Positions 54,606-64,000 are shown, counted from the stretch's first letter. The stretch: 64,000 bases of DNA from Erysipelothrix piscisicarius (GCF_003931795.1 NZ_CP034234.1:434001-498000), one strand, 5' to 3'. Translations and numbers: made by a program. The notes: generated from the letters alone by a model not told the origin.

Positions 54606-56018
54606 ATGAAAAAAATAATCAAAAATGGACTGTGTATATTTCTTGCGTTGTTTGTGCTTGGTGGAACGTTAACACCTGCAATCAGTACAACTGTATTTGC
54701 TGCGTCCTCAGACACAACAAAAGAACAAGAAGAAAGACGCGCACAAATTGAAGAAAATAAGAAAAAATTGAGCGCGCTTGAAGGATCTCAGAAAGATATT
54801 AAGGCAAACTTAACAGAAGAAATGAAAAACTTAAGCGGATATAAAGAACAAATCGCAAGTTTAGATTCAAAAATAAAAGAAATCGAAGGTGAGATTCGCG
54901 TTTCTGAAGCACAGATTGTTCAGCTTCAAAAATCGATTGATGAACGACAAGCTAAGATTGAAGAGACAGACGTAAAGGTTAAATCCTATATGTTAAATGC
55001 GCAATCTGCTACACGCGTAAATGGTTATTTTGAATTTATGATGACGGGCGAAGATTTTTCTCAAATTGTGCGACGGTTTGAAGTATTGAGTTCCATTAAA
55101 CGCTATAATGAAGAACTTGTACGTTCAATCTATAAAATCAAACTCGAACTTGAAGCAGATAAGAAACTTCAAGAAGTTGAGCGTGAAGAAATTAAACTTC
55201 ACAAAGAGGACATCGAACTTCAAAAAGAGACTGCAAAGATCTACGAGAAACATGTCGAGGAAATTGTGAAAGAACTTCAAAAACAAGAAGCAGAATTACA
55301 AGATGAACTTGATGAAATTCAGTATGTTAATGCAGGGCATGAAACTCAGATTAAAGCGTTAGCAGAACAACTTGCTCATGAACTTGCCCAAGAACAAAAT
55401 AATAATTCAGGTTCTCAAGGATCAAATGGTGGCTCTACCGGTGGTGGATCAACTGGAGGAGGCTCTACGGGTGGTGGATCAACAAGTGGATTTTCACTGC
55501 CTCTCGATCCGGGAGTATACCGAGTAGGAAACAGTGTTTGGGAGTATGACTGGGGCTCACCTCATATGGGTGTGGATCTTGAAGTCTATTATGGAAACAA
55601 TGCACGTTCAGTAGGAACTGGAATGGTTGTTGCAACGAATTCCGGATGTTCTGAAGGAAACTGGGCTTGTGGTGGAGGTTATGGAAACTATATTTCATAC
55701 CTTGTGCACGTAAACGGCCAAAATTATGGTATTCTGTTTGCCCATTTAAGTGCTGTTTATGTTTCGGAAGGACAAATTGTTCATCCAGGTTCAGTACTTG
55801 GACTCACGGGTAATACCGGTGCATCAACCGGACCTCACTTACATGTTGAAACCATTAACATGGGTGGTGGATCAATCTATGATGCTTGGAGTTTATGGGC
55901 TGAGAATAGTACTATGAACTTTGGGACAGGATCTGCAAGCAGTGGTGGTCGACGTTGTGATCAAGGCTACGGTGTTCCATGTCGATTACATCCGCAATCA
56001 ACGCTTGGACTCTACTAA
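54606..56018 (+). CDS. Secreted M23 hydrolase with coiled coil, copy 2
   Basis: A 470-residue paralog of the preceding gene: signal peptide (cleavage near TVFAASSDT), coiled coil (about 40-260), a Gly/Ser/Thr-rich linker of repeated GGGST units (about 265-293), and an M23 domain with HMGVDLEVYYG and HLHVET. The same cysteine pairs are kept: CSEGNWACGGGYGNY and the tail RRCDQGYGVPCRLHP. It has its own terminator upstream, so it may be expressed independently of FtsEX. It may still act as an alternative FtsX partner. Confidence 0.9.
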   Translation: MKKIIKNGLCIFLALFVLGGTLTPAISTTVFAASSDTTKEQEERRAQIEENKKKLSALEGSQKDIKANLTEEMKNLSGYKEQIASLDSKIKEIEGEIRVSEAQIVQLQKSIDERQAKIEETDVKVKSYMLNAQSATRVNGYFEFMMTGEDFSQIVRRFEVLSSIKRYNEELVRSIYKIKLELEADKKLQEVEREEIKLHKEDIELQKETAKIYEKHVEEIVKELQKQEAELQDELDEIQYVNAGHETQIKALAEQLAHELAQEQNNNSGSQGSNGGSTGGGSTGGGSTGGGSTSGFSLPLDPGVYRVGNSVWEYDWGSPHMGVDLEVYYGNNARSVGTGMVVATNSGCSEGNWACGGGYGNYISYLVHVNGQNYGILFAHLSAVYVSEGQIVHPGSVLGLTGNTGASTGPHLHVETINMGGGSIYDAWSLWAENSTMNFGTGSASSGGRRCDQGYGVPCRLHPQSTLGLY

Positions 56019-56050
56019 AAAAACTGAGCTCAATAGACTCAGTTTTTTTT
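56017..56050. terminator. Terminator between the M23 copy 2 gene and the LOG gene
   Basis: AAAAAAACTGAG / CTCAGTTTTTTT arms with an 8- to 9-base loop and a T9 run. Confidence 0.9.
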
Positions 56051-56065
56051 CTGCTCAAATCCAAA

Positions 56066-56617
56066 TTATGAATCCATCAGTTTCGCTTCCATTTGACGGA
56101 TAAACGCATCAAAATTCGATTCAAAAATAATGCAATCAATCTGTTCATGTGATGAGAATCCGACATTTGCTGCTGTATCCAAATATGTTTGAATCCCATC
56201 ATAGTAATGGTTAATATTTAAGAAACCGTAAGGCTTGTTATGAATTCCAATCTGATTCCATGTAATGACTTCAAAAATTTCTTACATCGTTCCACATCCA
56301 CCGGGAAAAGCAATAAACCCATCTGCCATATCCATCATCAGTGCTTTTCGTTCATGCATATCCTTCACAAGTATGGATTCGGAGAGTCCTTCATGGAGGA
56401 TTTCCTTATCCGCAAGAACCTTTGGCATTACACCAATAACATATCCGCCTTCTTGCAACATCGTATTCGCAAGAAGCCCCATAATCCCTACTTTTGCGCC
56501 ACCATACATTAATTGAATATCATGATGTGAAAAATACGTGGCAAGTCGTATCGCTTCATCGCGATAAATCGGCAATTGTGGCATTTTTGATCCACAAAAA
56601 ACTGCAATTCGTTTCAT
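56066..56617 (-). pseudogene. LOG-family (cytokinin riboside phosphoribohydrolase-like) protein with an internal TAA
   Basis: A minus-strand frame of 184 codons with TAA at 56282-56284 (codon 112). Upstream, MKRIAVFCGSKM and the nucleotide-binding VYGGAKVG-type segment (MYGGAKVGIMG) and ERKALM are seen; just before the stop is PGGCGTM, the PGGxGTxxE motif. Downstream EIFEVITWNQIGIHNKPYGFLN follows in frame. Homologs have PGGxGTxEE here, so GAA to TAA is likely. LOG proteins remove ribose phosphate from adenine-type nucleotides. As written the catalytic glutamate is lost. Confidence 0.85.
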
Positions 56618-56773
56618 AATGTGTCCTCCGTGATTTATTTGTGATTATTAATATTATAACATTGAATTCTTATTCCCTTATGCTAGGATTATATTAGATT
56701 ACTTTTACCATAGTCTATGTTAACGCTTAAGGCTGAGTCTATGGTAAACTATAACCATATTGAGGTGATTTCA

Positions 56774-58270
56774 TTGAAAGATAAAAATAAAAAAGTAAGT
56801 ATAAAACTCGAACGTCATCGATGGCCTGATGAAATAGCAAAAGACCAACAGAAACGACGCAAGGCTTTTAAAATCGTAATCGTGATTATTGTTGCATTTT
56901 TACTTGGTACTCAATTTAATAAAATTTCAAGCTTTGCGGGAGGGCCAACAGAGGCTCATGCTGGCGTAGAGCGTTTTGATCGTGTTTACCGTGATTTGCT
57001 TGCAAGTTGGTATTTTAAAACGGATATGGATCATCCGGAATCAGAAATGATTGATAATGCGATAAAAGGGATGCTTGAAAAAAACGGAGATCAACATACT
57101 TCGTACATGACTCAAGAAGAAATGAATAATTTAAATGAGTCGATAAACATGAATTTTGATGGTATTGGTGTCCAATATTACGCAGGAAATGGTGCGAATA
57201 TCATTACTCGTGTATTTAAGGGATCCCCAGCGGAAGGTGCTGGCCTTTTAGCGGGTGATGTCCTTTCTAAAGTTGCTGGTGTTGAAATTAAAACCGTAGA
57301 TCGTGAAAAAATTCAAGAATTAATCATGGGAAAGGAAGGTACTTCAGTTAAAGTTGAAGTCTTACGTGATCAAAAACCGATCGAGTTTGATATTAAGCGT
57401 GGAAAGATTAACGCACTGGTTTGGGGCGGGATTCGTGATGGCGTGGGTTATATCGAAATATCCTCATTTGGTAAAAATCTTGCGGATGCAACGAAGCTTT
57501 ATCTTGATGAATTTCTGGAGCAAGGCATCGATAAACTCGTAATTGATTTACGCGATAATGGCGGCGGATACTTACAAGCTATCGAGGACATTGCACGAAT
57601 TTTCTTTGATAATGATGAAATTGTCTATAAAGAAGACTTTATGAACCATTCTGAGAAGGTGTATAAAGTGACAGATAGTGAGAAAGATCAGTACCCATTC
57701 AAAAATATTGCAGTACTTATTAACGAAAAATCTGCAAGTGCTTCGGAAGTACTGACACTAGCACTCCAAGAAAATCGTGGCGTTCAAGTTGTTGGTGTTA
57801 ATTCATATGGAAAAGGGACAGTTCAAACACAACATGAATATCCTGATAAGAGTGCTTTAAAAGTAACAATTGCGAAGTGGAATTCACCAAAAGGAAATAA
57901 TATTCACGGTACGGGTATTAAACCGGATGTGGAAGTGAAGTTACCGGCAATTTTCTATACCAATTTTGTCGTGTTAGACGATTCTAAGGAAATACACGTT
58001 GATGCAGTGCATGAAGCGGTTGTGTATACTCAAAATGCGCTCAAATTTTTAGGATACCACAATGGCCGTACGGATGGCTATTATGATATCCAAACATCAG
58101 AAGCCTTAATGAAATATAAAGCCAATCTTAATCTAACGATAAATGATACGATTGATCATAGCGTTCAAGAGCAGTTGTACAGTTCGGTTGTTTCAGAGTG
58201 GTCAAGTAACCGTAATGCTCGAGATGTCCAGTTACAAAAAGCAATTGAGGTTGTGAAAAATGGCAAATAA
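56774..58270 (+). CDS. ctpA: S41 C-terminal processing protease
   Basis: A 498-residue membrane-anchored S41 peptidase: a basic cytosolic segment, one helix (about residues 30-48), a PDZ domain (about 130-215, with [15 protein letters not shown]), the catalytic Ser/Lys dyad in [10 protein letters not shown] (about Ser319) and NSYGKGTVQ (about Lys345), and a C-terminal peptidoglycan-binding domain ([15 protein letters not shown]). TTG 56774 is preferred because GAGGTGA precedes it. In Bacillus ctpB also lies downstream of ftsEX. It overlaps uvrB by 11 bases. Confidence 0.93.
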   Translation: MKDKNKKVSIKLERHRWPDEIAKDQQKRRKAFKIVIVIIVAFLLGTQFNKISSFAGGPTEAHAGVERFDRVYRDLLASWYFKTDMDHPESEMIDNAIKGMLEKNGDQHTSYMTQEEMNNLNESINMNFDGIGVQYYAGNGANIITRVFKGSPAEGAGLLAGDVLSKVAGVEIKTVDREKIQELIMGKEGTSVKVEVLRDQKPIEFDIKRGKINALVWGGIRDGVGYIEISSFGKNLADATKLYLDEFLEQGIDKLVIDLRDNGGGYLQAIEDIARIFFDNDEIVYKEDFMNHSEKVYKVTDSEKDQYPFKNIAVLINEKSASASEVLTLALQENRGVQVVGVNSYGKGTVQTQHEYPDKSALKVTIAKWNSPKGNNIHGTGIKPDVEVKLPAIFYTNFVVLDDSKEIHVDAVHEAVVYTQNALKFLGYHNGRTDGYYDIQTSEALMKYKANLNLTINDTIDHSVQEQLYSSVVSEWSSNRNARDVQLQKAIEVVKNGK

Positions 58271-60249
58271 AGAGGAACATAAATTTGAACTTGTTTCCAA
58301 ATTCGAACCGAAAGGGGACCAAATTAAAGCAATTGGTGCACTTACAGATGGAATTTTAGAAGGTAAAAAAGAACAAGTTCTTTTAGGGGCAACTGGAACG
58401 GGTAAAACCTTTACAGTAAGTCAAGTTATTGCGAAGTTAAACAGACCAACCCTTGTTTTTGTACATAACAAGACACTTGCTGGGCAACTTTATTCAGAGT
58501 TCAAAGAATTTTTTCCAAATAACCGGGTTGAATACTTCGTTTCAAACTTTGATTATTATCAGCCAGAAGCTTACTTACCCGGCTCAGATACTTATATCGA
58601 AAAAGTTCAATGATTAATCAAGAATTGGATATGCTGCGACACGCTGCACAAAACTCGGTATTACAACGTCGTGACACAATCATTGTCGCATCCGTGGCGA
58701 GTATTTATGCAACTGCGGATCAAGTTACTATAAAGAAATGCTTTACGTAATGCGCGTTGGACAAGAAATTTCGCGGGAAGATTTGATGCGTGATCTTGTG
58801 AAGCGTCAGTACATGCGTAATGATATTGAACAAAGTGTCGGAACATTTAGGGTTCGTGGTGATGTGATTGAAGTCGTTCGCGGTGATCGTGACGATATCG
58901 TGGTTCGCGTTGAATTTTTTGGCGATGAAATTGATCGAATCGTGGAAGTCGATCGCATTACCGGGAATGTTCGTGAAGGTTATTTAGTCTACGATATCTT
59001 TCCGGCAAATCAGTATGCTCGAGATATGGATCAAATTCGTCCTGCAGCCGACCGGATTGAAGCAGAGTTGCAGGAACGTCTTGCTTATTTTGAATCTGAG
59101 AATAGACTGGTTGAATACCAACGCCTCAAACAACGGACTGAATATGATCTTGAGGCATTACGGGAATTTGGGATGTGCTCGGGTGTTGAAAACTACTCCA
59201 TGCATATTGATGGTCGAGATCCAAATCAACGTCCTTATACATTATTCGATTATTTCGCTGATGATTATTTATTTGTTGTGGATGAGTCTCATGTGTCATT
59301 ACCGCAAGTTCGAGGGATGTACAACGGTGATCAGTCCCGTAAACGGACACTTGTGGAATATGGATTCCGCTTGCCGAGTGCCATGAACAACCGTCCAATG
59401 ACATTTGAGGAATTCACAAGTGTTCAAAAACAAACGATATATGTTTCTGCGACACCTGGCGATTATGAACTTGAAAAAGTGAATCATGAGGTCGTTGAAC
59501 AAATTATTCGACCAACTGGACTTCTAGATCCGACAATTGAAATTAAAAAAAGTCAGGGACAGGTGGATGATTTAATTGACCAAATTCTCGAACGTCGTGA
59601 GCGTGATGAACGTGTCCTGATCACGACACTTACGGTGAAGATGGCTCAAGATTTAACGAATTATCTTCTTGAAACGGGTATTAAAGTCGCATACCTTCAT
59701 CATGAAACCAAGACTTTGGAACGTATTGAAATATTAAGAGATTTACGCTTAGGAAAATACGATGTCGTTGTTGGGATTAACCTCTTAAGAGAAGGGTTAG
59801 ACCTTCCTGAGGTAAGTCTTATTGCGATTCTTGATGCCGATAAAGAAGGATTCCTAAGATCCTATCGATCACTTGTTCAGATTGTAGGGCGTGCAGCTCG
59901 AAATTCAAACGGTCATGTTATTATGTACGCAGATAAAATAACGGATTCCATGAAAAAAACAATTGATGAAACGAGACGAAGACGCGATATCCAAATTGCG
60001 TATAACGAAAAACATGGCATTACTCCGAAAACCATAAAAAAAGAAATTCGTGATGTAATTGCAGGAAAAGAAACCGCTGAATTGACACATCGTATCCGCA
60101 ATAATAAAGGAAAACGTAAAGATAAAAAAGCTGTGGATGAACTTATCCAAAAACTCGAGAAAGAAATGCGAGAAGCTGCGGCACTTCTTGATTTTGAGAG
60201 AGCAGCTCAACTTCGTGATATTGTTATGGAGATGAAAGCAAGCTTGTAG
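58260..60249 (+). pseudogene. uvrB: Excinuclease ABC subunit B, with two frameshifts
   Basis: UvrB is the DNA-damage-loading helicase of nucleotide excision repair. Residues 1-117 are normal with Walker A GATGTGKT (about 43-50) and SDTYIEK. The frame is then lost near 58604-58606 (AAAGTTC, one base short of KDS) and the alternative frame reads [15 protein letters not shown]...[13 protein letters not shown]. It is lost again near 58720 (GATCAAGT, one base short of DPSYYKEM) and continues intact as [15 protein letters not shown] to 60249 with helicase motifs and a C-terminal UVR domain. Repaired length is about 664 residues. As written, repair should fail. Confidence 0.9.
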
Positions 60250-60273
60250 ACCAAGGAAACTTGGTCTTTTTTT
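60248..60273 (+). terminator. Rho-independent terminator after uvrB
   Basis: AGACCAAG / CTTGGTCT arms with a GAAA loop and T7. The uvrB stop codon is at its base. Confidence 0.9.
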
Positions 60274-60308
60274 GTAGTTTTTGTGCACTCATGCGATAAT
60301 AGAATTAA

Positions 60309-60408
60309 ATGAAGAGAATGTTGATTTGTTTGAAATCAAATATTGGAACGAAGTAATGTGATAGGGTTTCTTAAAATGGTAATTATTTATTACCAGAGGA
60401 GGCGTGCT
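60309..60408 (+). promoter_or_regulatory. Structured leader of the ANT(6)-like gene with a possible leader peptide
   Basis: A 15-codon ORF (60309-60356, MKRMLICLKSNIGTK) lies in the leader, although no ribosome site is evident. It overlaps a hairpin TTGATTT / AAATCAA (about 60322-60340). A second hairpin GGTAAT / ATTACC (60378-60394) ends immediately before AGAGGAGG, the ribosome site. Such paired features can serve translation-linked control, but there is no direct evidence here. Confidence 0.35.
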
Positions 60409-61257
60409 ATGCGAACTGAAACTGAAATTATGACTGTAATTTTGGAAGAAGCGGAATCAAGTCCACAGATTCGAATTGTTGCGATGAATGGGTCACGGGT
60501 AAATAAAAATATCGAAAAAGATGCAATGCAAGATTATGATATTGCATACATAGTCGATGACATCGAATATTATAAAAATCATCAATCATGGTTGGAACCT
60601 TTTGGAAAGATATTGATGATGCAAAGACCCGATGATTTTACGCTGTTTGGGCAAACACAGTCTCGAGACTATCATTACTTGGTTCAGTTTGAAGACGGGA
60701 TTCGTATCGACTTCACATTTGTATCCATCGAGAATCTTGAAGATTATCTTCAGGAAGATCATTTAGTATCCATCATTTTGGATAAGGATTCCATTATATC
60801 CGGTGTCCTTCCTGCAAGTGATCAAGATTATTGGGTTCGTAAGCCAAGTGAGCAAAGTTACCGTGACTGTATTAATGAGATGTTGTGGTTATCCTTTTAT
60901 GTCGTTAAAGGTATCAAGCGCCATGAGCCAATTTACGCAATGGACCACCTTGCATTGATGCGCGGAATGTTGCTTCAAATGATTACGTGGCAAGTCGGAT
61001 TTGAAACAGAATTTTCCTTGAGTGTTGGGAAGAATTATAAACATCTTGATCGATATATTAGTTCGAGTATGTGGGAAAAGCTACTTTCAACGTATAACTT
61101 AAGTTCAAAAGAGCAGTGTGTCATTGTGTTGGAGTCCATGCTTACAATCTTCTCGGTAGTTGCTGATCGCGTAGGAGATTATGGAACTTTTGTATATGAT
61201 CGTCATGAATACCATGATGTTTCAACTTATGTCTTAAATCAGATTAACGGTGAGTAA
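60409..61257 (+). CDS. ANT(6)-type aminoglycoside 6-adenylyltransferase-like protein
   Basis: A 282-residue nucleotidyltransferase similar to AadE/AadK over its full length. The catalytic motif is NGSRVNKNIEKD...DYDIAY (about residues 28-47), followed by FGKILMMQRPDDFTLF and YWVRKPSEQSYRDCINEM (about 142-159), all known from ANT(6) enzymes. Those adenylate streptomycin. ATG 60409 follows AGAGGAGG; in-frame TTG codons upstream lack such a site. It lies between uvrB and uvrA, which are usually adjacent. Codon use is like the neighbours, so it looks resident. Activity on streptomycin cannot be inferred with certainty. Confidence 0.88.
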   Translation: MRTETEIMTVILEEAESSPQIRIVAMNGSRVNKNIEKDAMQDYDIAYIVDDIEYYKNHQSWLEPFGKILMMQRPDDFTLFGQTQSRDYHYLVQFEDGIRIDFTFVSIENLEDYLQEDHLVSIILDKDSIISGVLPASDQDYWVRKPSEQSYRDCINEMLWLSFYVVKGIKRHEPIYAMDHLALMRGMLLQMITWQVGFETEFSLSVGKNYKHLDRYISSSMWEKLLSTYNLSSKEQCVIVLESMLTIFSVVADRVGDYGTFVYDRHEYHDVSTYVLNQINGE

Positions 61258-61311
61258 AGCGGTATTGTGGAGTTAAGAAACATGTTATAATTTGTTCAGT
61301 AGGTGATAGAT

Positions 61312-64000
61312 ATGGAAAACAATAAAATTGTCATTAAAGGTGCAAAAGAGAATAATCTAAAAAATATTAGCCTTGAGATTCCAAGAGATAAACTTGTAAT
61401 TATGACGGGCCTTTCTGGGTCTGGTAAAACGAGTTTAGCGTTTGATACGATTTATGCTGAAGGACAGCGTCGTTATGTCGAGTCACTCAGTTCGTATGCA
61501 CGTCAGTTCTTAGGAAATATGGAAAAGCCGGATGTTGAGTTAATTGAAGGACTTTCTCCATCGATTGCAATTGATCAAAAAACAACAAGTAATAATCCTC
61601 GTTCCACTGTTGGAACAGTAACGGAGATTTATGATTACTTGCGTCTTTTGTATGCTCGAGTGGGTATCCCTTATTGCCCTACGCATAATATCGAAATTAC
61701 GTCTCAGACGATTAAACAGATGGTGGATCGCATTATGATGCTTGAAGATAAAACACGTCTTGAAATCTTGGCGCCGGTTGTGAAAGCACAAAAGGGAGAA
61801 CATCGCGATTTACTGGATCATCTTCGTAAAGAAGGTTATGTCCGTGCGTACATTGATGGTGCTTTAGTTATGTTGGATGAAGAAGTCGCACTTGAAAAGA
61901 ATAATCGCCATGATATCGACGTTGTCATTGACCGAATTGTTAAGAAGGAAGACAGCCGTTATCGATTGAGTGATTCATTAGAGACTGCCTTAAAATTGAG
62001 TAATGGAGTTGTACTCGTGAAAAATGGCGACGAGAATATGGTATTTTCAAGTAATTTTGCGTGCCCGGAGTGTGGATTCAGCATTGCATCCATCGAACCA
62101 CGTCTTTTTTCTTTCAACTCACCCATGGGTGCATGTCACAACTGTAATGGTTTAGGCATGACGCAATCAGTAGATCCTGAGTTCTTAATTCCTGATCCGA
62201 CTTTGTCGATTTCTGAAGGTGGGATTCGATACTATAAAAATATTGTGAATTCACAAAATATCGAGTGGCAGACATTTGAGCATCTCATTCAATTTGCGAA
62301 AGTTGATATTGATAAACCCATTAATAAATTAACGAAAAAACAAATGGATATTTTACTCTACGGAAGTGTTGTGCCCGTAAAATATGTTATTGAATCGCGT
62401 TCGGGAAATAGTTTTCACCGTAACGAACCCATCGAAGGGGTTGTAAGTTTAATTGAGCGACGTCATCGCGATACGACATCTTCATCATCGCGAGAATGGT
62501 ATGGTTCGTTTATGGGTGAAGCTGTCTGTTCAGAGTGCCATGGTGCACGTCTGAATCAAGAAGCCTTAAGCGTGCGCGTAGGCGGATTAAACATTAGTCA
62601 ATTTACTGAACAATCGATTGGTGATGCACTGCATTTTATGGATCATTTAGAACTCGATGAGATGAAAGCAAATATTGCTGAACTTGTGATTAAAGAAATT
62701 GCCTCACGTCTAACATTCCTTAAGGATGTAGGACTAGAGTACTTAACGTTAGACCGTATTGCAGGAAGTCTTTCAGGTGGAGAATCTCAACGAATTCGTC
62801 TTGCCACCCAGATTGGGTCGCGCCTTACGGGCGTGCTCTATGTTTTAGATGAACCCTCAATTGGTCTACATCAACGTGATAATGCGCGTCTTATTGAGAC
62901 GCTAAAGAACATGCGTGATCTAGGGAATACCTTGATTGTTGTGGAACATGATGAGGAGACGATGGAAGCTGCGGACTGGATCGTGGATATCGGACCGGGA
63001 GCGGGCGCACTGGGTGGAGAAGTTATTGCGAATGGCCCCCTAGAATCGATTTTAAAAAACGAAAATTCAATTACCGGTCAGTATCTAAGTGGTAAACGAA
63101 GAATTCCTACCCCTCAAAAACGCCGTAAAGGCAATAAAAAGAAAATCGAAATTATGGGTGCGGAAGAAAATAACTTAAAAGGAATTAATGTTAAGTTTCC
63201 ACTTGGAACATTTATCGCAGTTACAGGTGTAAGTGGTAGTGGTAAGTCGTCACTTGTTAATGAGGTCTTAAGCAAAACCGTTTATCATGCGCTTGGAAAA
63301 CAACGTTTAAAACCTGGTAAACATAAAAAAATTAAAGGTCTCGATAATATTGATAAATTAATTACAATTGATCAAAATCCAATTGGACGTACACCACGTT
63401 CTAACCCTGCAACCTATACAGGGGTATTTGATGATATTCGTGACTTGTTTGCGAAAACACCTGAGGCCAAAATGCGCGGTTATGATAAAGGAAGATTCTC
63501 CTTTAATGTTGCCGGTGGCCGTTGTGAGATGTGTAAAGGTGATGGAGTCAAACGGATTTCGATGCACTTTTTACCGGATGTATTTGTTAAATGTAGTGAA
63601 TGTGATGGTAAGCGCTATAACGATGAGACACTCCAAGTTCATTATAAAGAAAAAACAATTTTTGATATTCTTGATATGAGTATCGATGAGGCGACGGAAT
63701 TCTTTGCACCGATTTCAAAAATTCGAAAAGGACTTGAAACGTTGCAGGATGTCGGACTGGGTTATATTAAACTGGGTCAATCAGCAACCACTTTATCCGG
63801 AGGTGAAGCACAGCGTGTTAAACTTGCGAGTGAGCTTCAAAGACCTTCTACTGGGAAGACGATGTTTGTTCTTGATGAACCGACAACAGGTTTACACAGT
63901 TATGATGTGGAAAAACTAACGGGAGTATTACAACGTATTGTGGATAATGGTGATACCGTAGTTGTGATTGAACATAACCTTGATGTTATTAAAAATGCGG
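61312..64000 (+). CDS. uvrA: Excinuclease ABC subunit A, 3' end beyond the window
   Basis: The damage-sensing ATPase of nucleotide excision repair. 896 codons are open with no break; about 45 more are expected. Two ABC modules are seen: GLSGSGKTSL and LSGGESQRI, then GVSGSGKSSL (about residues 642-651) and LSGGEAQRV. Zinc fingers are CPEC...CHNC and CEMC...CSEC, the latter in the GGRCEMCKGDGVK context. AGGTGAT precedes ATG 61312. It is intact, unlike its partner uvrB. Confidence 0.96.
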   Translation, partial: MENNKIVIKGAKENNLKNISLEIPRDKLVIMTGLSGSGKTSLAFDTIYAEGQRRYVESLSSYARQFLGNMEKPDVELIEGLSPSIAIDQKTTSNNPRSTVGTVTEIYDYLRLLYARVGIPYCPTHNIEITSQTIKQMVDRIMMLEDKTRLEILAPVVKAQKGEHRDLLDHLRKEGYVRAYIDGALVMLDEEVALEKNNRHDIDVVIDRIVKKEDSRYRLSDSLETALKLSNGVVLVKNGDENMVFSSNFACPECGFSIASIEPRLFSFNSPMGACHNCNGLGMTQSVDPEFLIPDPTLSISEGGIRYYKNIVNSQNIEWQTFEHLIQFAKVDIDKPINKLTKKQMDILLYGSVVPVKYVIESRSGNSFHRNEPIEGVVSLIERRHRDTTSSSSREWYGSFMGEAVCSECHGARLNQEALSVRVGGLNISQFTEQSIGDALHFMDHLELDEMKANIAELVIKEIASRLTFLKDVGLEYLTLDRIAGSLSGGESQRIRLATQIGSRLTGVLYVLDEPSIGLHQRDNARLIETLKNMRDLGNTLIVVEHDEETMEAADWIVDIGPGAGALGGEVIANGPLESILKNENSITGQYLSGKRRIPTPQKRRKGNKKKIEIMGAEENNLKGINVKFPLGTFIAVTGVSGSGKSSLVNEVLSKTVYHALGKQRLKPGKHKKIKGLDNIDKLITIDQNPIGRTPRSNPATYTGVFDDIRDLFAKTPEAKMRGYDKGRFSFNVAGGRCEMCKGDGVKRISMHFLPDVFVKCSECDGKRYNDETLQVHYKEKTIFDILDMSIDEATEFFAPISKIRKGLETLQDVGLGYIKLGQSATTLSGGEAQRVKLASELQRPSTGKTMFVLDEPTTGLHSYDVEKLTGVLQRIVDNGDTVVVIEHNLDVIKNA

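Noticed and set aside
32697..56284. Reassignment of TAA to glutamate
   Set aside because: TAA is used as the ordinary stop for many intact genes here (upp, mbl, ftsH, ssb, rpsR, ctpA and others), each followed by a terminator or a new gene, so it cannot be a sense codon.
61540..61803. Antisense ORF in uvrA
   Set aside because: It is opposite conserved UvrA sequence and has no supporting signals.

Overview
The window is a compact, gene-dense chromosome segment of a low-GC Gram-positive bacterium. Gene order and protein signatures fit the Erysipelotrichia, most probably Erysipelothrix. Supporting points are the blocks tsaC-rpiB-glyA-upp, DUF1146-mbl, tilS-hpt-ftsH-hslO-lysS, rpsF-ssb-rpsR-yybS-gdpP-rplI-dnaB, walJ-htrA-rlmH, rplK-rplA, comFA-comFC, secA-prfB, ftsE-ftsX-M23-ctpA and uvrB-uvrA, together with a pneumococcal CpoA-type glycolipid glycosyltransferase. 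The species call is recollection and inference, not a database match. There is no rRNA, tRNA, prophage, insertion sequence or CRISPR array.

Layout. 1-2.4 kb: end of tsaC, then rpiB-glyA-upp. 2.5-4.5 kb: cutC, then a fluoride riboswitch controlling a frameshifted cation/proton antiporter. 4.5-12.8 kb: DUF1146, mbl, a broken PemK/MazF-like gene, tilS, hpt, ftsH, hslO, lysS. 12.8-14.8 kb: two half-size chromate transporters diverging from a LysR regulator. 14.9-21.1 kb: broken ispD, then rpsF-ssb-rpsR and yybS-gdpP(broken)-rplI-dnaB. 21.1-26.5 kb: a tandem pair of G5/LysM/M23 cell-wall hydrolases, walJ, htrA, rlmH. 26.6-32.5 kb: ptsH, phosphohexomutase, transketolase, GNAT, rplK-rplA. 32.5-36.6 kb: broken tandem NUDIX gene, then a minus-strand block (broken epimerase, yaaA, ArsC-like, niaX, niaR). 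36.7-45.1 kb: cpoA-like, broken lipoprotein, ClC antiporter, htpG behind a CIRCE element, exonuclease, HAD phosphatase, and an operon of an unknown protein, NfeD and a broken SPFH protein. 45.1-50.7 kb: broken comFA, comFC, csp, secA, prfB with a programmed frameshift. 50.7-64 kb: yitT, ftsE-ftsX and two tandem coiled-coil M23 hydrolases, broken LOG gene, ctpA, doubly frameshifted uvrB, an ANT(6)-type adenylyltransferase, and uvrA running off the end.

The cell-envelope genes dominate: Mbl, GdpP, WalJ, HtrA, FtsEX, CtpA, CpoA and four secreted M23 hydrolases form much of an elongation and remodelling toolkit. Regulation is unusually readable: a fluoride riboswitch, a NiaR-type double operator around a consensus promoter, a CIRCE element at htpG, a repeat-bearing promoter before the NfeD/SPFH operon and the RF2 recoding site.

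The most striking overall property is the density of lesions. Eleven genes carry twelve ORF-breaking changes: nine frameshifts (eight fitting loss of one base, one fitting a gained base or loss of two) and three in-frame TAA codons. Either the sequence contains errors, or this strain carries a real burst of inactivating mutations, for example one attenuated by passage on acridine dye. The sequence alone cannot decide between these.
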